A stretch of 64,000 nt of DNA from assembly GCA_008360975.2 (NCBI GenBank), contig VLJF02000035.1, forward strand, positions 806,001 to 870,000, given 5' to 3'. The stretch is from Lichenostomus cassidix (Eukaryota > Chordata > Aves > Passeriformes > Meliphagidae). The notes under the pieces were generated by a model. The model was not told the DNA's origin. It ran no database searches and saw nothing but the letters and a program-made list of their open reading frames with translations. The position numbers and the translations under genes are program-made. Shown in pieces: positions 45,801 through 64,000 of the stretch (position 1 is the first letter of the stretch; each line of letters opens with the position of its first letter).

Positions 45801-46520
45801 GGTCAAAAATCCCCCAAAAATTCCCAATCTGGACACAAAAATCCTTTTGGAATTTTAACAGATTCAACTCAGAACATCCGGAATTCCATCGGGATCCCAA
45901 ATGATATATTTGGGATCAATTTGGGAACATTTAGCATCATTTAGGATCAATTTTGGACAATTTGGGATTCGAAATTCCCATTCTGGACACAAAAAAATTC
46001 TCTGGAATTGTGATGGATTCACCTTGGGTTTTCCCTGGATTTCCAATGATCCATTTGGGATAATTTGGGATAATTTAGGATCAATTTGGGATAATTTGGG
46101 ATCCATTTGGGATAATTTGGGATCAGTTTGGGATAATTTAGGTTAACTTGGGATCCATTTGGGATAATTTTGGGATAATTTGGGATCCATTTGGGATAAT
46201 TTTGGGATCATTCGGGATCCATTTGAAATCCATTTGGGATAATTTGAGATCAGTTTGGGATAATTTTGGATAATTTGGGATCCATTTGGGATAATTTTGG
46301 GATAATTTGGGATCCATTTGAGATCATTTAGGATAATTTGGGGTCATTTAGGACAATTTAGGATAATTTGGGGTCCATTTGGGATAATTTTGGGATCAAT
46401 TTGGGAACATTCAGGATCATTTGGGATCAATTTGGGACAATTTGGGATCCAAAATTCCCACTCTGGACACGAAAATCCCTCAGGAATTCCATCAGGATTC
46501 GGATTTTCTCCGGAGCTTTT
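42842..46520 (+). repeat. ~165-bp array repeating the end of the coding sequence and stop codon
   Basis: Sixteen further copies of ATCTTCTCCGGAGCCGCGGC...GAGCCNTGAGATCCCAAAAA follow the real stop, near 43022, 43183, 43351, 43517, 43681, 43860, 44036, 44201, 44368, 44533, 44699, 44863, 45028, 45196, 45354 and 45713. Linkers contain CCCATTCTGGACACAAAAAT. From ~45,900 units decay into GGGATAATTTGGGATCCATT; a last fragment is at 46,500-46,520. Confidence 0.9.
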
Positions 46521-48320
46521 TCCGGAATATTCCAGAGGGATTGGGATCTTCCCTGGGAATTCAGAACGTTTCAGAGATTTCCAGAACCTTCTAGAATTCC
46601 AGAACATTCCTGTGGATCCAGAACATTCCAGAAGAATCCAGAACCTTCCAGGCTATTCTAGAATCTTCCGCTGGATCCAGAACTTCCCAGGAAATTCCAG
46701 AAGCTTCCGACGGATCCAGGAAATTCCAGAGGCTTCCAGAAGCTTCCGAGGGATCCGCGACATTCCGGGCGATGCAGAACTTTCCGTGGGGTTCCAGAAC
46801 ATTCCGAGGGATTTAGAACATTCCGGAAGAATCACAAACCTTCCAGACATTCCGGAAGGTTCCAGGAGGTTCCCGATGGATTTAGGACATTCTAAAAGGT
46901 TCCAGAACATTCCAAACCCTTCCTGAAATCCGGAAACTTCCAGCGGATCCAGGAAATTCCAGAGGATTCCAGAACTTTCCGATGGATCAAAGACTTTCCA
47001 GAAGATTCCAGAGGATCCAAAACATTCCAGAGGATTCCCAAATCCTTCCTGAAATCCGGAAACTTCCAAGGGATTCCAAACATTCCAGAGGAATCCAGAA
47101 GGTTCTAGAAACTTCCAACGGCTCCAGGATATTCCAGAGAATTCCAGAACTTTCCATAGAGTTCCAGGACCTTCCGATGAAACGAGGAAATTCCAGAAAA
47201 TTCCAGAGGATTGAGAACATTCCAGAGGATTCCAGAAACTTCCGACCGATCCAGGAAATTCCAGAGGGTTCCAGAACTTTCTATAGATTTCCGATGGATT
47301 CACGAAATTCCAGAAGATTCCAGAACCTTCCAATGGATCCAAAAGCTTCCAGAGGATTCCAGAAACTTCCAATAGATCCAGAAAATCCCAGAACTTTCCA
47401 CAGATTTCCAGGAGCTTCCAATGGATTGAGAACATTCCAGAGGATTCCAGAAGCTTCTGATGGATCCAGGAAATTCCAGAAGATTCCAGAATCTTCCCGT
47501 GGATCCAGGAAATTCCAGAAGATTCCAGAACATTCCGATGGATCCAAAACCTTCCAGAGGATTCCAGAACTTTCCGATGGATCAAAGACTTTCCAGAAGA
47601 TTCCAGAGGATCCAAAATCCTTCCTGAAATCCGGAAACTTCCAAGGGATTCCAAACATTCCAGAAGATTCCAGAACATTCCGATGGATCCAGGAAATTCC
47701 AGAGGGTTCCGGAACTTTCCATGGATTTCCAGGAGCTTCCGACGGATCTGGGAAATTCCAGAAGGTTCCAGGGAATTCCAGAAGCTTCCAGAACCTTCCA
47801 ATGGATTCAGGACATTCCAGAAATTTCCGACGGTTCCAGGGAATTCCAGAAGGTTCCAGGAAATTCCAGAAGCTTCCAGAACCTTCCAATGGATTCAGGA
47901 CATTCCAGGAAATTCCAGAAGGTTCCAGAACTTTCCGATGGATCCAAAACCTTCCAGTGGATTCCAGAACTTTCCGATGGTTCAAAGACATTCCAGAAGG
48001 TTCCAGGAAATTCTAGAAGATTCCAGAACCTTCCAACGGATCCGAGAACATTCCAGAAGGTTCCTAAATCCTTCCTGAAATCCGGAAACTTCCAAGGGAT
48101 TCAGGACATTCCAGAGGATTCCGGAACCTTCCGATGGATCCGGGAAATTCCAGAAGGTTCCAGGAAATTCCAGAAAATTCCAGAACTTTCCAGAAGATTC
48201 CAGAACTTTCCGATGGATCAAAGACATTCCAGAAGATTCCAGGAAATTCCAGAAGATTCCAGAACTTTCCGACGGCTCCAGGGAATTCCAGAAGCTTCCG
48301 GGGAATTCCAGCCTTTTCCA
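46521..48320. repeat. TTCCAGAA array with heat-shock-element geometry
   Basis: Dense repeats of ATTCCAGAAGATTCCAGAAC, broken by CGATGGATCC segments. TTC and GAA alternate at exactly 5-bp steps over long runs, e.g. five triplets at 47513-47535 and nine at 48168-48210. This matches the nGAAnnTTCnnGAAn consensus of heat shock factor. Confidence 0.85.
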
Positions 48321-49040
48321 GCCCCTCCCCCACCCCCGGCATTCCCAGAATTCCCGAGGAAATTCCAGGGGAAAAGTTGGAATTTTGGGTTCCTCAGCAA
48401 AGGCAATAAGAGCCCCTCCCCCCCCCGGGTGGGCGTGGCTCATGAATATTAATGATTAATGAATAATTAATGAGTTTGTTAATAATAATTAATGGTTAAT
48501 AATAATAATAATAATTCAGGAGCTTCCAGGTGTTGGGAATTTTCCAGGCACTTTCTGTTTTTTAAAAAATTTCCCCCCAAAAAAAAAAAATAATATTGAA
48601 ATGATTCCCAAAATTTCCTTTAAATTATTTCCTGGAAAAGCTCAGGGTTGAAAACCCCAAAATTCCCCAAAAAATTCCCTAAAAATTCCCTAAAAAATTC
48701 CCTAAAAAATCCCCAAAAATTCCCTAAAAATTCCTGAAATTCCTCTTTATAAAACACTATATTTGTATAAATGGCACCAGTTTTATCCCGATTTTTTTTT
48801 AATTTTTCCCCTTTTTTTTTGGGTCGTTTTCCCAATTTTTTGGTATTTTTGGGATGAATTCAATGAGGGAAATTCCCAAAAAAAATATTTGGGATTTTTT
48901 TTCCCTCCATTTCTATCCCAATTTCCTCCCTCAGTTCCTTTTTTGTCTTATTTAATCTCCTTTCCCTTCCCCGAATTCCCCAAATTCCTGAAAAATTTTG
49001 GTGGATAGGAATAAAAAAATTCCCAAAAAAATTTCTGTGA
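48321..49040 (+). other. Mostly single-copy AT-rich stretch, probable distal 3' UTR
   Basis: Includes a TAAT-rich patch with an (AAT)n microsatellite (48,440-48,525), an A-run near 48,580, TATAAAACACTATATTTG near 48,748-48,765 and the AATAAA at 49,010. No coding exon is seen. Confidence 0.6.
49010..49015 (+). terminator. Candidate SIPA1L3 poly(A) signal AATAAA
   Basis: Canonical hexamer in GGAATAAAAAAATTCCC, followed at ~49,034-49,055 by a GT-rich stretch (CTGTGAGGTCTGAGTTTGG) suited to a downstream element. It lies at the end of the only largely non-repetitive stretch after the stop codon. Confidence 0.5.
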
Positions 49041-51480
49041 GGTCTGAGTTTGGATTTTGGGGGAAAAATGGGAGAATTGGGGAGGAATTTGGGAAATTTT
49101 CCTGAAATTTTGGGGTTTTTCCTTTAATTTTAGGGTTTTTCTTTAATTTTGGGGTTTTTTTCCTTTATTTTTGGGTTTATTTTCCATGAATTTTGGGAGG
49201 TTTTCCTGAAATTTTTGGGGTTTTCCTTTAATTTTGGGGTTTTTTTCTTTAATTTTGGGGTTTTTTTCTTTAATTTTGGGGTTTTTCCTTAAATTTTGGG
49301 GTTTTCTTTTAATTTTGGGGTTTTTTTCCTTTAATTTTGGGTTGATTTTCCATGAATTTTGGGAGATTTTCCTGAAATTTTTGGGGTTTTCCTTTAATTT
49401 TGGGGTTTTTCTTTAATTTTGGGGTTTTTTTCTTTAATTTTGGGGTTTTTTCCTTTAATTTCTGGGTGGATTTTCCTAAAATTTTGGGAGATTTTCCTGA
49501 AATTTTTTGTTTTCTTTTAATTTTGGGTTTTTTTTTTTCTTTTATTTTGGGTTTATTTTCCATGAATTTTGGGAGATGTTAATGAAATTTTTGGGGTTTT
49601 CCTTTAATTTTGTGATTTTCCTTTTTTTCTGGGTGGATTTTCCTAAAATTTTGGGAGATTTTCCTGAAGTTTTGGGGTTTTTTCCTTAAATTTTGGGTTT
49701 TTTCTTTAATTTTGGGAGATTTTCCTGAAATTTTTGGGAGATTTTCCTGAAATTTTGGAAGATTTTCCTTAAATTTTGGGGTTTTCCTTCAATTTTGGGG
49801 TTTTTTTCTTTAATTTTTGGGTGGATTTTCCTTTAATTTTGGGATTCTCCTTAAATATTTTGGGTTTTCCTTTATTTTGGGGTTTTTTCTTTTATTTTGG
49901 GTTGATTTTCCTGAAATTTTGGGAGATTTTCCTGAAATTTTTGGGATTTTCCTTTAATTTCTGGGTGGATTTTCCCAAAATTTTGGGGATTTTCCTTAAA
50001 TTTTTGGGGTTCTCCTTTAATTTTGGGATTTTCCTTTAATTTTGGGGTTTTTCCTTTATTTTTGGGTTGATTTTCCATGAATTTTGGGAGGTTTTCCTGA
50101 AATTTTTGGGGTTTTCCTTTAATTTTGGGGGTTTTTTCTTTTATTTTTGGAGATTTTCCATGAATTTTGGGAGATTTTCCTGAAATTTTTGGGGTTTTAT
50201 TTTCTTTTCAGGTGGATTTTCCTGAAATTTGGGGGATTTTCCTTAAATTTTGGGGTTTTTCTTTAATTTTGGGGTTTTTTTCTTTAATTTTGGGTTGAAT
50301 TTCCATGAATTTTGGGATTTTCCTTTAATTTTGGGGGTTTTTTCATTAATTTTGGGATTTTCCTTAAATTTTGGGGTTTTCTTTTAATTTTGGGGGTTTT
50401 TTTCCTTTTATTTTGGGTTGATTTTCCATGAATTTTGGGAGATTTTCATGAAATTTTTGGGGTTTTCCTTTAATTTTGGGATTTTCCTTTTTTTCTGGGT
50501 GGATTTTCCTAAAATTTTGGGAGATTTTCCTGAAGTTTTGGGGTTTTTTCCTTAAATTTTGGGTTTTTTCTTTAATTTTGGGTTGACTTTCCATGAATTT
50601 TGGGAGATTTTCCTGAAATTTTTGGGAGATTTTCCTGAAATTTTGGGAGATTTTCCTTAAATTTTGGGGTTTTCCTTCAATTTTGGGGTTTTTTTCTTTA
50701 ATTTTTGGGTCGATTTTCCTTTAATTTTGGGACTCTCCTTAAATATTTTGGGTTTTGCTTTATTTTGGGGTTTTTTCTTTTATTTTGGGTTGATTTTCCA
50801 TGGATTTTGGGAGATTTTCCTGAAATTTTGGGGGTTTTCCTTTAATTTTGTGTTCTTTTCCTTTTATTTTGGGGTTTTTTCTTTTATTTTGGGATGATTT
50901 TTCATGAATTTTGGGAGATTTTCCTGAATTTTTTTTGGTTTTATTTTATTTTCAGGTGGATTTTCCTTAAATTTTGGGGTTTTCTTTTATTTTTGGGTGG
51001 TTTTTCCTAAAATTTAGGGGCTTTTCTCTAAATTTTGGGATTTTCCTTTAATTTTTGGGGTTTTTCTCTAATTCTGAGTGGATTTTCCTGAAATTTTTAG
51101 GATTTCCCCTTTAATTTCAAGGAACTTCCCCTAAAATTTTTGGGATTCTCCTTAAAATTCTGGGGATTTTCCTTTATTTTTTGGGTGTTTCCCGTTAATT
51201 TTAGGGAATTTCCTTTCGATTTTGGGGTTTTCTCATTAATTTCGAGGGATTCTCCTAAATTTTGGGGTTTCCCAATTATTTTGGGAATTCCCCTTTAAAT
51301 TTTAGGGAATTTCCTTTCATCTTTCTTTGGAGTTTCCCCATTAATTTTAGGATTTTCCCATTAATTTTGGGATTTTCCCATTAATTTTGGGATTTTCCCA
51401 TTAATTTGGGATTTTCCCCATCAACTTTTAGGGGAAATTTTCCCTCAATTTTTGGGATTTCTCCTTTAATTTTGGGGTTC
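49041..51480. repeat. Intergenic TTTTCCTTTAATTTTGGGG array
   Basis: Units of about 17-20 bp (GGGGTTTTCCTTTAATTTT, GGGAGATTTTCCTGAAATT) with ~90-bp and larger higher-order copies, for example around 49,600-49,830 and 50,470-50,740. No gene seen. Confidence 0.8.
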
Positions 51481-53876
51481 AGGGGTTGTTTAGGGTCACT
51501 TTAGGGTCATTTTTGGGCTCCCAGCCTAGTTTTGGGGTTATTTTTGGGGTCCCTGAAGGTCCATCCAGGTCACTTTTGGGGTCTCAGGGGTCATTTTGGG
51601 GTCACTTTTGGGGTCAGAGCTCCAAGCTTGGTCCCTTTTGAGTCTCGATGTCACTTTTGCGGTCACTTTGGGGTCATTTTTGGGCTCCCAGTTTAGTTTT
51701 GGGGTGACTTTGGGGTCATTTCTGGGGTCCCAGCCTGGTTTTGGGGTCACTTTTGGAGTCTCAAGGAGTTCAAGGATCCATCCAGGACACTTTTTGGGTG
51801 GCAGGGTTTATTTTGGGGTCACTTTACGGTCATTTCTGGGGTCCCAGCCTGGCTTTGGGGTCATTTTTGGGGTCTCAAGGAGACCAAGGATCCATCCAGG
51901 TCACTTTTGGGGTCTCAGTCACTTTGGGGTCATTTTTGGGGTCCCAGCCTGGTTTTGGGGTCATTTTTGGGGTCCCAGAGGTCCTGAAGATCCATCCAGG
52001 TCACTTTTGGGGTCTCAGGGATCACTTTGGGGTCACTTTTGGGGTCTCAAAGCTCCAGTCTTGGTCACTTTTGGGGTCATTTATGGGGTCTTTTTTGGCT
52101 CTCAGCCTTGTTTTGGGGTCACTTTTGGGTCACTTTGGGGTCATTTTGGGGCTCCCAGTTTGGTTTTGGGGTCTCAAGGAGTCCAAGGATCCATCCAGGT
52201 CACTTTTGGGGTCTCAGAATTCATTTTGGGGTCACTTTTGGGGTCACTTTGGGGTCTCAAAGCTCAAATCTTGGTCACTTTTGGGCCTCGAGGTCAATTT
52301 GGGGTCACTTTTGGGGTCCCAGCCTGGCTTTGGGGTCATTTTTGGGGTCTCATGGAGTCCAAGGATCCATCCAGGCCACTTTTGGGGTCCCAGGGGTCAT
52401 TTTGGGGTCACTTTTGGGGCCGTTTTTGGGGTCACTTTTGCAATCACTCCTGGAGTCATTTTTGGGGTCTCGGCTTGGTTTTGGGGTCACTTTTGGGCTT
52501 ATTTTTGGGCTCCCAGCCTGGTTTTGGGGTCAATTTTGGGGTCTCAAGGAGTCCAAGGATCCATCCAGGTCACTTTTGGCGTCTCAGAGGTCATTTTGGG
52601 GTCATTTTTGGGGTCTCAGGGCTCCAATCTTGGTCACTTCTGGGGTTATTTTTGGGCTCCCAGCCTGGTTTGGGGTCATTTTTGGGGTCACTTTTGGGGT
52701 CACAGCCGGGCTTTGGGGTCATTTTTTGGGTCTCAAGGAGTCCAAGGATCCATCCAGGTAGTTTTGGGGTCTCAGGGGTCATTTTGGGGTCATTTTTGGG
52801 GTCGTTTTTGGGGTCACTTCTGCAATCACTCGAGTAATTTTTGGGCTCCCAGCCTGGTTTTGGGGTCACTTTAGGGTCACTTTTGGGGTCCCAGCCGGGT
52901 TTTGGGGTCATTTTTGGGGTCCCAGAGTTCCTGAAGGTCCATCCAGGTCACTTTTGGGATCCCAGAGGTCATTTTGGGGTCACTTTTGGGGTCTCAAAAC
53001 TCCAGTCTTGGTCACTTTCGGGATTATTTATGGGGTTATTTTTAGGGTCCCAGCCTGGGTTTGGGGTCATTTTTGGGGTCACCTTGGGGTCCCAGTTTGG
53101 TTTTGGGGTCTCAAGGAGTCCAAGGATCCATCCAGGTCACTTTTGGGGTCTCAGAGGTCATTTTGGGGTCACTTTTGGAGTTACTTTTGGGGTCACTTTT
53201 GGGGTCACTTCTGCAATCACTCGCCATTTTCAGGCTCTCAACCTGGTTTTGGGGTCATTTTTTGGGGTCACTTTGGGGTCATTTTTGGGCTCCCAGCCTG
53301 GTTTTGGGGTCATTTTTCGGGTCTCAAGGAGTCCAAGGATCCATCCAGGTCACTTTTGGGGTCTCAGAGGTCATTTTGGGGTCACTTTTGGGGTCATTTT
53401 TGGGGTCTCAGGGCTCGAATCTTCGTCACTTTTGGGTCTCGGGGTCACTTTTGGGGTCACTTTTAGGGTCACTTTTGGGCTTCCATCCTGGTTTTGGGGT
53501 CATTTTTGGGATCCCAGAGTTCCTGAAGATCCATCCAGGTCACTTTTGGGGCCTCAGAGGTCATTTTGAGGTCACTTTTGGGGTCTCAAAACTCCAGTCT
53601 TGGTCACTTTTCAGGTCATTTATGGGGTCATTTTTGGGCTCCCAGCCTGGTTTTGGGGTCACTTTTGGGGTCACTTTTGGGGTCCCAGCCTGGCTTTGGG
53701 GTAATTTTTCGGGTCTCAAGGAATCCAAGGATCCATCCAGGTCACTTTTGGGGTCACAGGGTTTATTCTGGGGTCATTTTTGGGGTCACTTTTGGGGTCC
53801 CAGCCTGGTTTTGGGGTCATTTTTGGGGTCTCAAGGAATCCAAGGATCCATCCAGGTCACTTTTGGGGTCTCAGGG
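51481..53876. repeat. Intergenic GGGGTCACTTTTGGGGTC array
   Basis: Units of 18-20 bp in higher-order blocks of roughly 200-400 bp that contain CCCAGCCTGGTTTTGGGGTC and GTCCAAGGATCCATCCAGGT. It abuts the POLR2I stop codon. No gene seen. Confidence 0.8.
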
Positions 53877-53882
53877 TTTATT
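53877..53882 (-). terminator. Candidate POLR2I poly(A) signal AATAAA
   Basis: TTTATT on the plus strand, read as AATAAA on the minus strand about 30 bases past the stop. This fits a very short 3' UTR. The same hexamer recurs in some neighbouring repeat units, so the call is tentative. Confidence 0.45.
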
Positions 53883-53911
53883 TTGGGGTCACTTTTGGGG
53901 TCACTTTGGGG

Positions 53912-62758
<8,847 letters not shown>

Positions 62759-62763
62759 GGCTC

Positions 62764-62771
62764 TGACGTCA
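62764..62771. promoter_or_regulatory. Consensus CRE (TGACGTCA)
   Basis: Full palindromic CREB/ATF site, 5 bp upstream of the POLR2I ATG. It is therefore at or just inside the POLR2I transcription start region. Confidence 0.7.
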
Positions 62772-62797
62772 CTCCCCGCCCACCTCCTCTACATCTC

Positions 62798-63100
62798 ATT
62801 GGTCAAACCACCCGTCAATATCCCATCTCGCCTTCCCATTGGTCACACCACCTTAGCCCCGCCCACTATGATTTATTATTGGCCCAGCCTGATTGCTCCG
62901 CCCCTTTATTATCGCTATTGGTGAATTCTCCCTTTGACACGCCTCCTCCCTCTTCCTATTGGCTGAACCTCTCCTTGCCCCTCCTCCCGCTCAACCCGTC
63001 CCTTCTCCCTGCCTATTGGTCCAACCCCCTTTCGCCCCGCCCTTCTCCCTCCCTATTGGCCAGCCTCCCCCACGTGCCCCTTTCCGCGCGCTCTGATTGG
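62798..63100 (-). promoter_or_regulatory. Array of eight CCAAT boxes, mostly 39-41 bp apart
   Basis: ATTGG (CCAAT on the minus strand) starts at 62798, 62838, 62878, 62917, 62958, 63015, 63055 and 63096. All eight share one orientation and the steps are 40, 40, 39, 41, 57, 40 and 41. Pyrimidine- and GC-box-rich text separates them. This suggests amplified NF-Y/Sp1 modules. Confidence 0.8.
63071..63076. promoter_or_regulatory. E-box CACGTG
   Basis: A single CACGTG between the two CCAAT boxes nearest TBCB, the core bound by USF and MYC-type factors. Functional use is not shown. Confidence 0.4.
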
Positions 63101-63172
63101 CCGCGCCCTCAGGGGCCCCGGCTGTGGCGGCCCGTGAAGGTTCCAGAAGCGGCGCAGCTGCCGGAGGGTGCG

Positions 63173-63292
63173 GAGCTCCCTGAGGGCCTCGCGAGGCTCC
63201 GGTTCGGCGCTACCGGCAAGGCCCAGAACCGGTTCGGGAGAACCGGAGGCTCCCTGAGGGCCTCGGGGAGCTCCGGCTGGGCGTTCCGGCGG
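63173..63292 (+). repeat. Short tandem duplication in TBCB leader region
   Basis: The block CTCCCTGAGGGCCTCG occurs near 63,177 and 63,251, each time followed by a CTCCGG-containing GC-rich stretch, a duplication of about 74 bp just upstream of the TBCB ATG. AACCGG also recurs at ~63,227 and 63,241. Confidence 0.6.
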
Positions 63293-63302
63293 CACCGGAG
63301 CC

Positions 63303-63416
63303 ATGAACGGCGGCGGAGCGGCGGCCGGCCCGGTGTGGCTGGCGGTGAGCAGCTCGCTGAACGCTTTCCGGGCCTGTAAGAGATTCTCGCCGGCGCTGAC
63401 CATCGCCGAGCTGAAG
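63303..63416 (+). CDS. TBCB: TBCB first coding exon (gene continues beyond window)
   Basis: Tubulin folding cofactor B binds alpha-tubulin after chaperonin release and works with TBCE; it has an N-terminal ubiquitin-like domain and a C-terminal CAP-Gly domain. This exon encodes 38 residues, MNGGGAAAGPVWLAVSSSLN then AFRACKRFSPALTIAELK, ending in phase 0 at donor CTGAAG|GTAACG. The SSSLN-F-R--KR-S--LTIAE-K pattern matches the start of the TBCB ubiquitin-like domain. The ATG has G at -3. Divergence from POLR2I is the same arrangement as in human. The rest of the gene is outside the window. Confidence 0.93.
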
Positions 63417-64000
63417 GTAACGGGGAGGGAGCGGGGAGGGGATGGGGAACCCGAAATTCCGCTTAGGGAACCCGAAATACCGGTTAGGGATCCCGAATTG
63501 GGGAGCGAAACCCCAAATCCCCAACCGGGAACCCCAAATTCGGGATGGGGAAGCTCAAATTTGGGATCGGGAAGCTCAAATTGGGGAGCGAAACCCCAAA
63601 CTGGGGAGCGAAACCCCAAATTGGGAGTTCTGAATCCCAAACTGGGAATCCCAAACCGGCAATGCCCAGCGGGATAACGGGAATGGGAGTGAGAACCCCA
63701 AAATCGGGATAGAAAACCCTAAATCCCAATTAGCGACCCCAAAATCGGGACCGGGAACCCCAAATCCCAGTTAGGGAACCCCAAATCCCAATTAGGAATT
63801 CTAAAATCTCAATTAGGGACCCCAAATCCCAATTAGGGAACTCCAAAATCCCAGTTAGGGACCCCAAATCCCAATTAGGAATTCTAAAATCCCAATTAGA
63901 GACCCCAGTTCCCAGTTAGGGACCCCAATCCCAATTAGGGACCCCAAATCCCGAACCGGGACCCCCAAATTCAGCACTGGAGATTCCAAATCCCAAACTG
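63417..64000. repeat. TBCB intron 1, CCCCAAATCCCAATTAGGG array
   Basis: From ~63,430 units are GGGGAGCGAAACCCCAAAT type, then GGGACCCCAAATCCCAATTA to the window end. TTAGGG occurs once per unit only. Confidence 0.8.

Larger units (their letters stand above)
42842..49040 (+). other. SIPA1L3: Probable SIPA1L3 3' UTR
   Basis: From the stop codon to just past AATAAA at 49010-49015. It holds the stop-codon array (to ~46,520), a heat-shock-element-like array (to ~48,320) and a mostly single-copy stretch (~48,330-49,040). The last part, with a TAAT-rich patch (48,440-48,525) and TATTTGTATAAATGGCACC near 48,757-48,776, looks like an ordinary vertebrate distal 3' UTR. No other sense AATAAA was noticed between stop and 49,010. 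The extent is inferred, since no transcript data are available. Confidence 0.55.
62759..63302. promoter_or_regulatory. Bidirectional CpG-rich promoter of POLR2I and TBCB
   Basis: 544 bp between the two start codons, the only extended stretch near the genes free of minisatellite text. It holds a CRE, eight CCAAT boxes, several GC boxes (CCCCGCCC near 62774, 62856 and 63033) and an E-box, and becomes very CpG-rich from ~63,085 to the TBCB start. No TATA box is well placed. Both 5' UTRs must lie inside it. Confidence 0.85.

Noticed and set aside
598..48320. Transposable elements (CR1, LTR or SINE) as source of the repeats
   Set aside because: I recognised no CR1 3' end, LTR boundary, target-site duplication or reverse transcriptase-like frame. 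Units are short tandem repeats.
46560..48320. Plain (GGAAT)n pericentromeric satellite
   Set aside because: ATTCC is frequent, but it alternates with AGAAN pentamers and is interrupted by GATGGATCC segments, so the unit is not a GGAAT pentamer array.
48748..48775. TATA box promoter at TATAAAAC / TATAAATGG
   Set aside because: No exon, CpG island or start context follows on either strand. The setting fits a 3' UTR better.
63760..63960. TTAGGG motifs suggesting telomere sequence
   Set aside because: TTAGGG occurs once per ~20-bp unit inside CCCAATTAGGGACCCC, not as a tandem hexamer array.

Overview
This is vertebrate nuclear DNA, most likely from a bird 'dot' microchromosome. Small, well-conserved coding exons sit in introns built almost entirely of short G-, C- or T-rich minisatellites. 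I see no recognisable transposon, and the genes are orthologues of human chromosome 19q13 genes. The bird assignment is inference from this style and gene content; no species can be named.

Three genes are supported. (1) Plus strand, 521 to about 49,040: the 3' end of SIPA1L3, a Rap-GAP/PDZ scaffold. Ten coding exons (521-597, 4706-4803, 8556-8788, 10597-10719, 14499-14646, 21630-21798, 28372-28467, 35270-35402, 39964-40045, 42692-42841) join in one uninterrupted frame of 435 residues plus stop, ending in the family's C-terminal coiled coil. The 5' part of the gene, with the RapGAP and PDZ domains, lies outside the window. (2) Minus strand, 62,758 down to 53,912: complete POLR2I (RPB9 subunit of RNA polymerase II), six exons, 125 residues, all zinc ligands present. 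(3) Plus strand, 63,303-63,416: the first coding exon of TBCB (tubulin cofactor B). POLR2I and TBCB are divergent and share a CpG-rich promoter of about 0.5 kb. SIPA1L3 and POLR2I are convergent, with about 4.8 kb of repeats between their probable poly(A) sites.

The most unusual feature is what the arrays contain. In intron after intron the tandem unit carries a copy of an intron-exon junction of the same gene: the 3' splice site plus the first 10-40 bases of the next exon, or the last part of the previous exon plus its donor. Only one copy is the full exon. About 27 partial copies precede the exon at 4,706, five precede that at 8,556, four precede that at 28,372, 24 precede that at 35,270 and three precede that at 42,692. 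After the stop codon the end of the coding sequence, including the stop, is repeated 16 more times in the presumed 3' UTR. These form ladders of decoy splice sites.

Other notable structures are a 1.8-kb array of near-perfect heat-shock elements in the presumed SIPA1L3 3' UTR (about 46,560-48,320); two introns built as giant inverted repeats (hinges near 1,830 and 38,030); a sense-strand intron with many AATAAA signals (about 16,440-21,600); a POLR2I/TBCB promoter with eight same-orientation CCAAT boxes mostly 39-41 bp apart; and an 11-bp phased T-tract array and a 10-bp G-run array in POLR2I introns. Most long open frames in the window are products of the repeats and are not genes.
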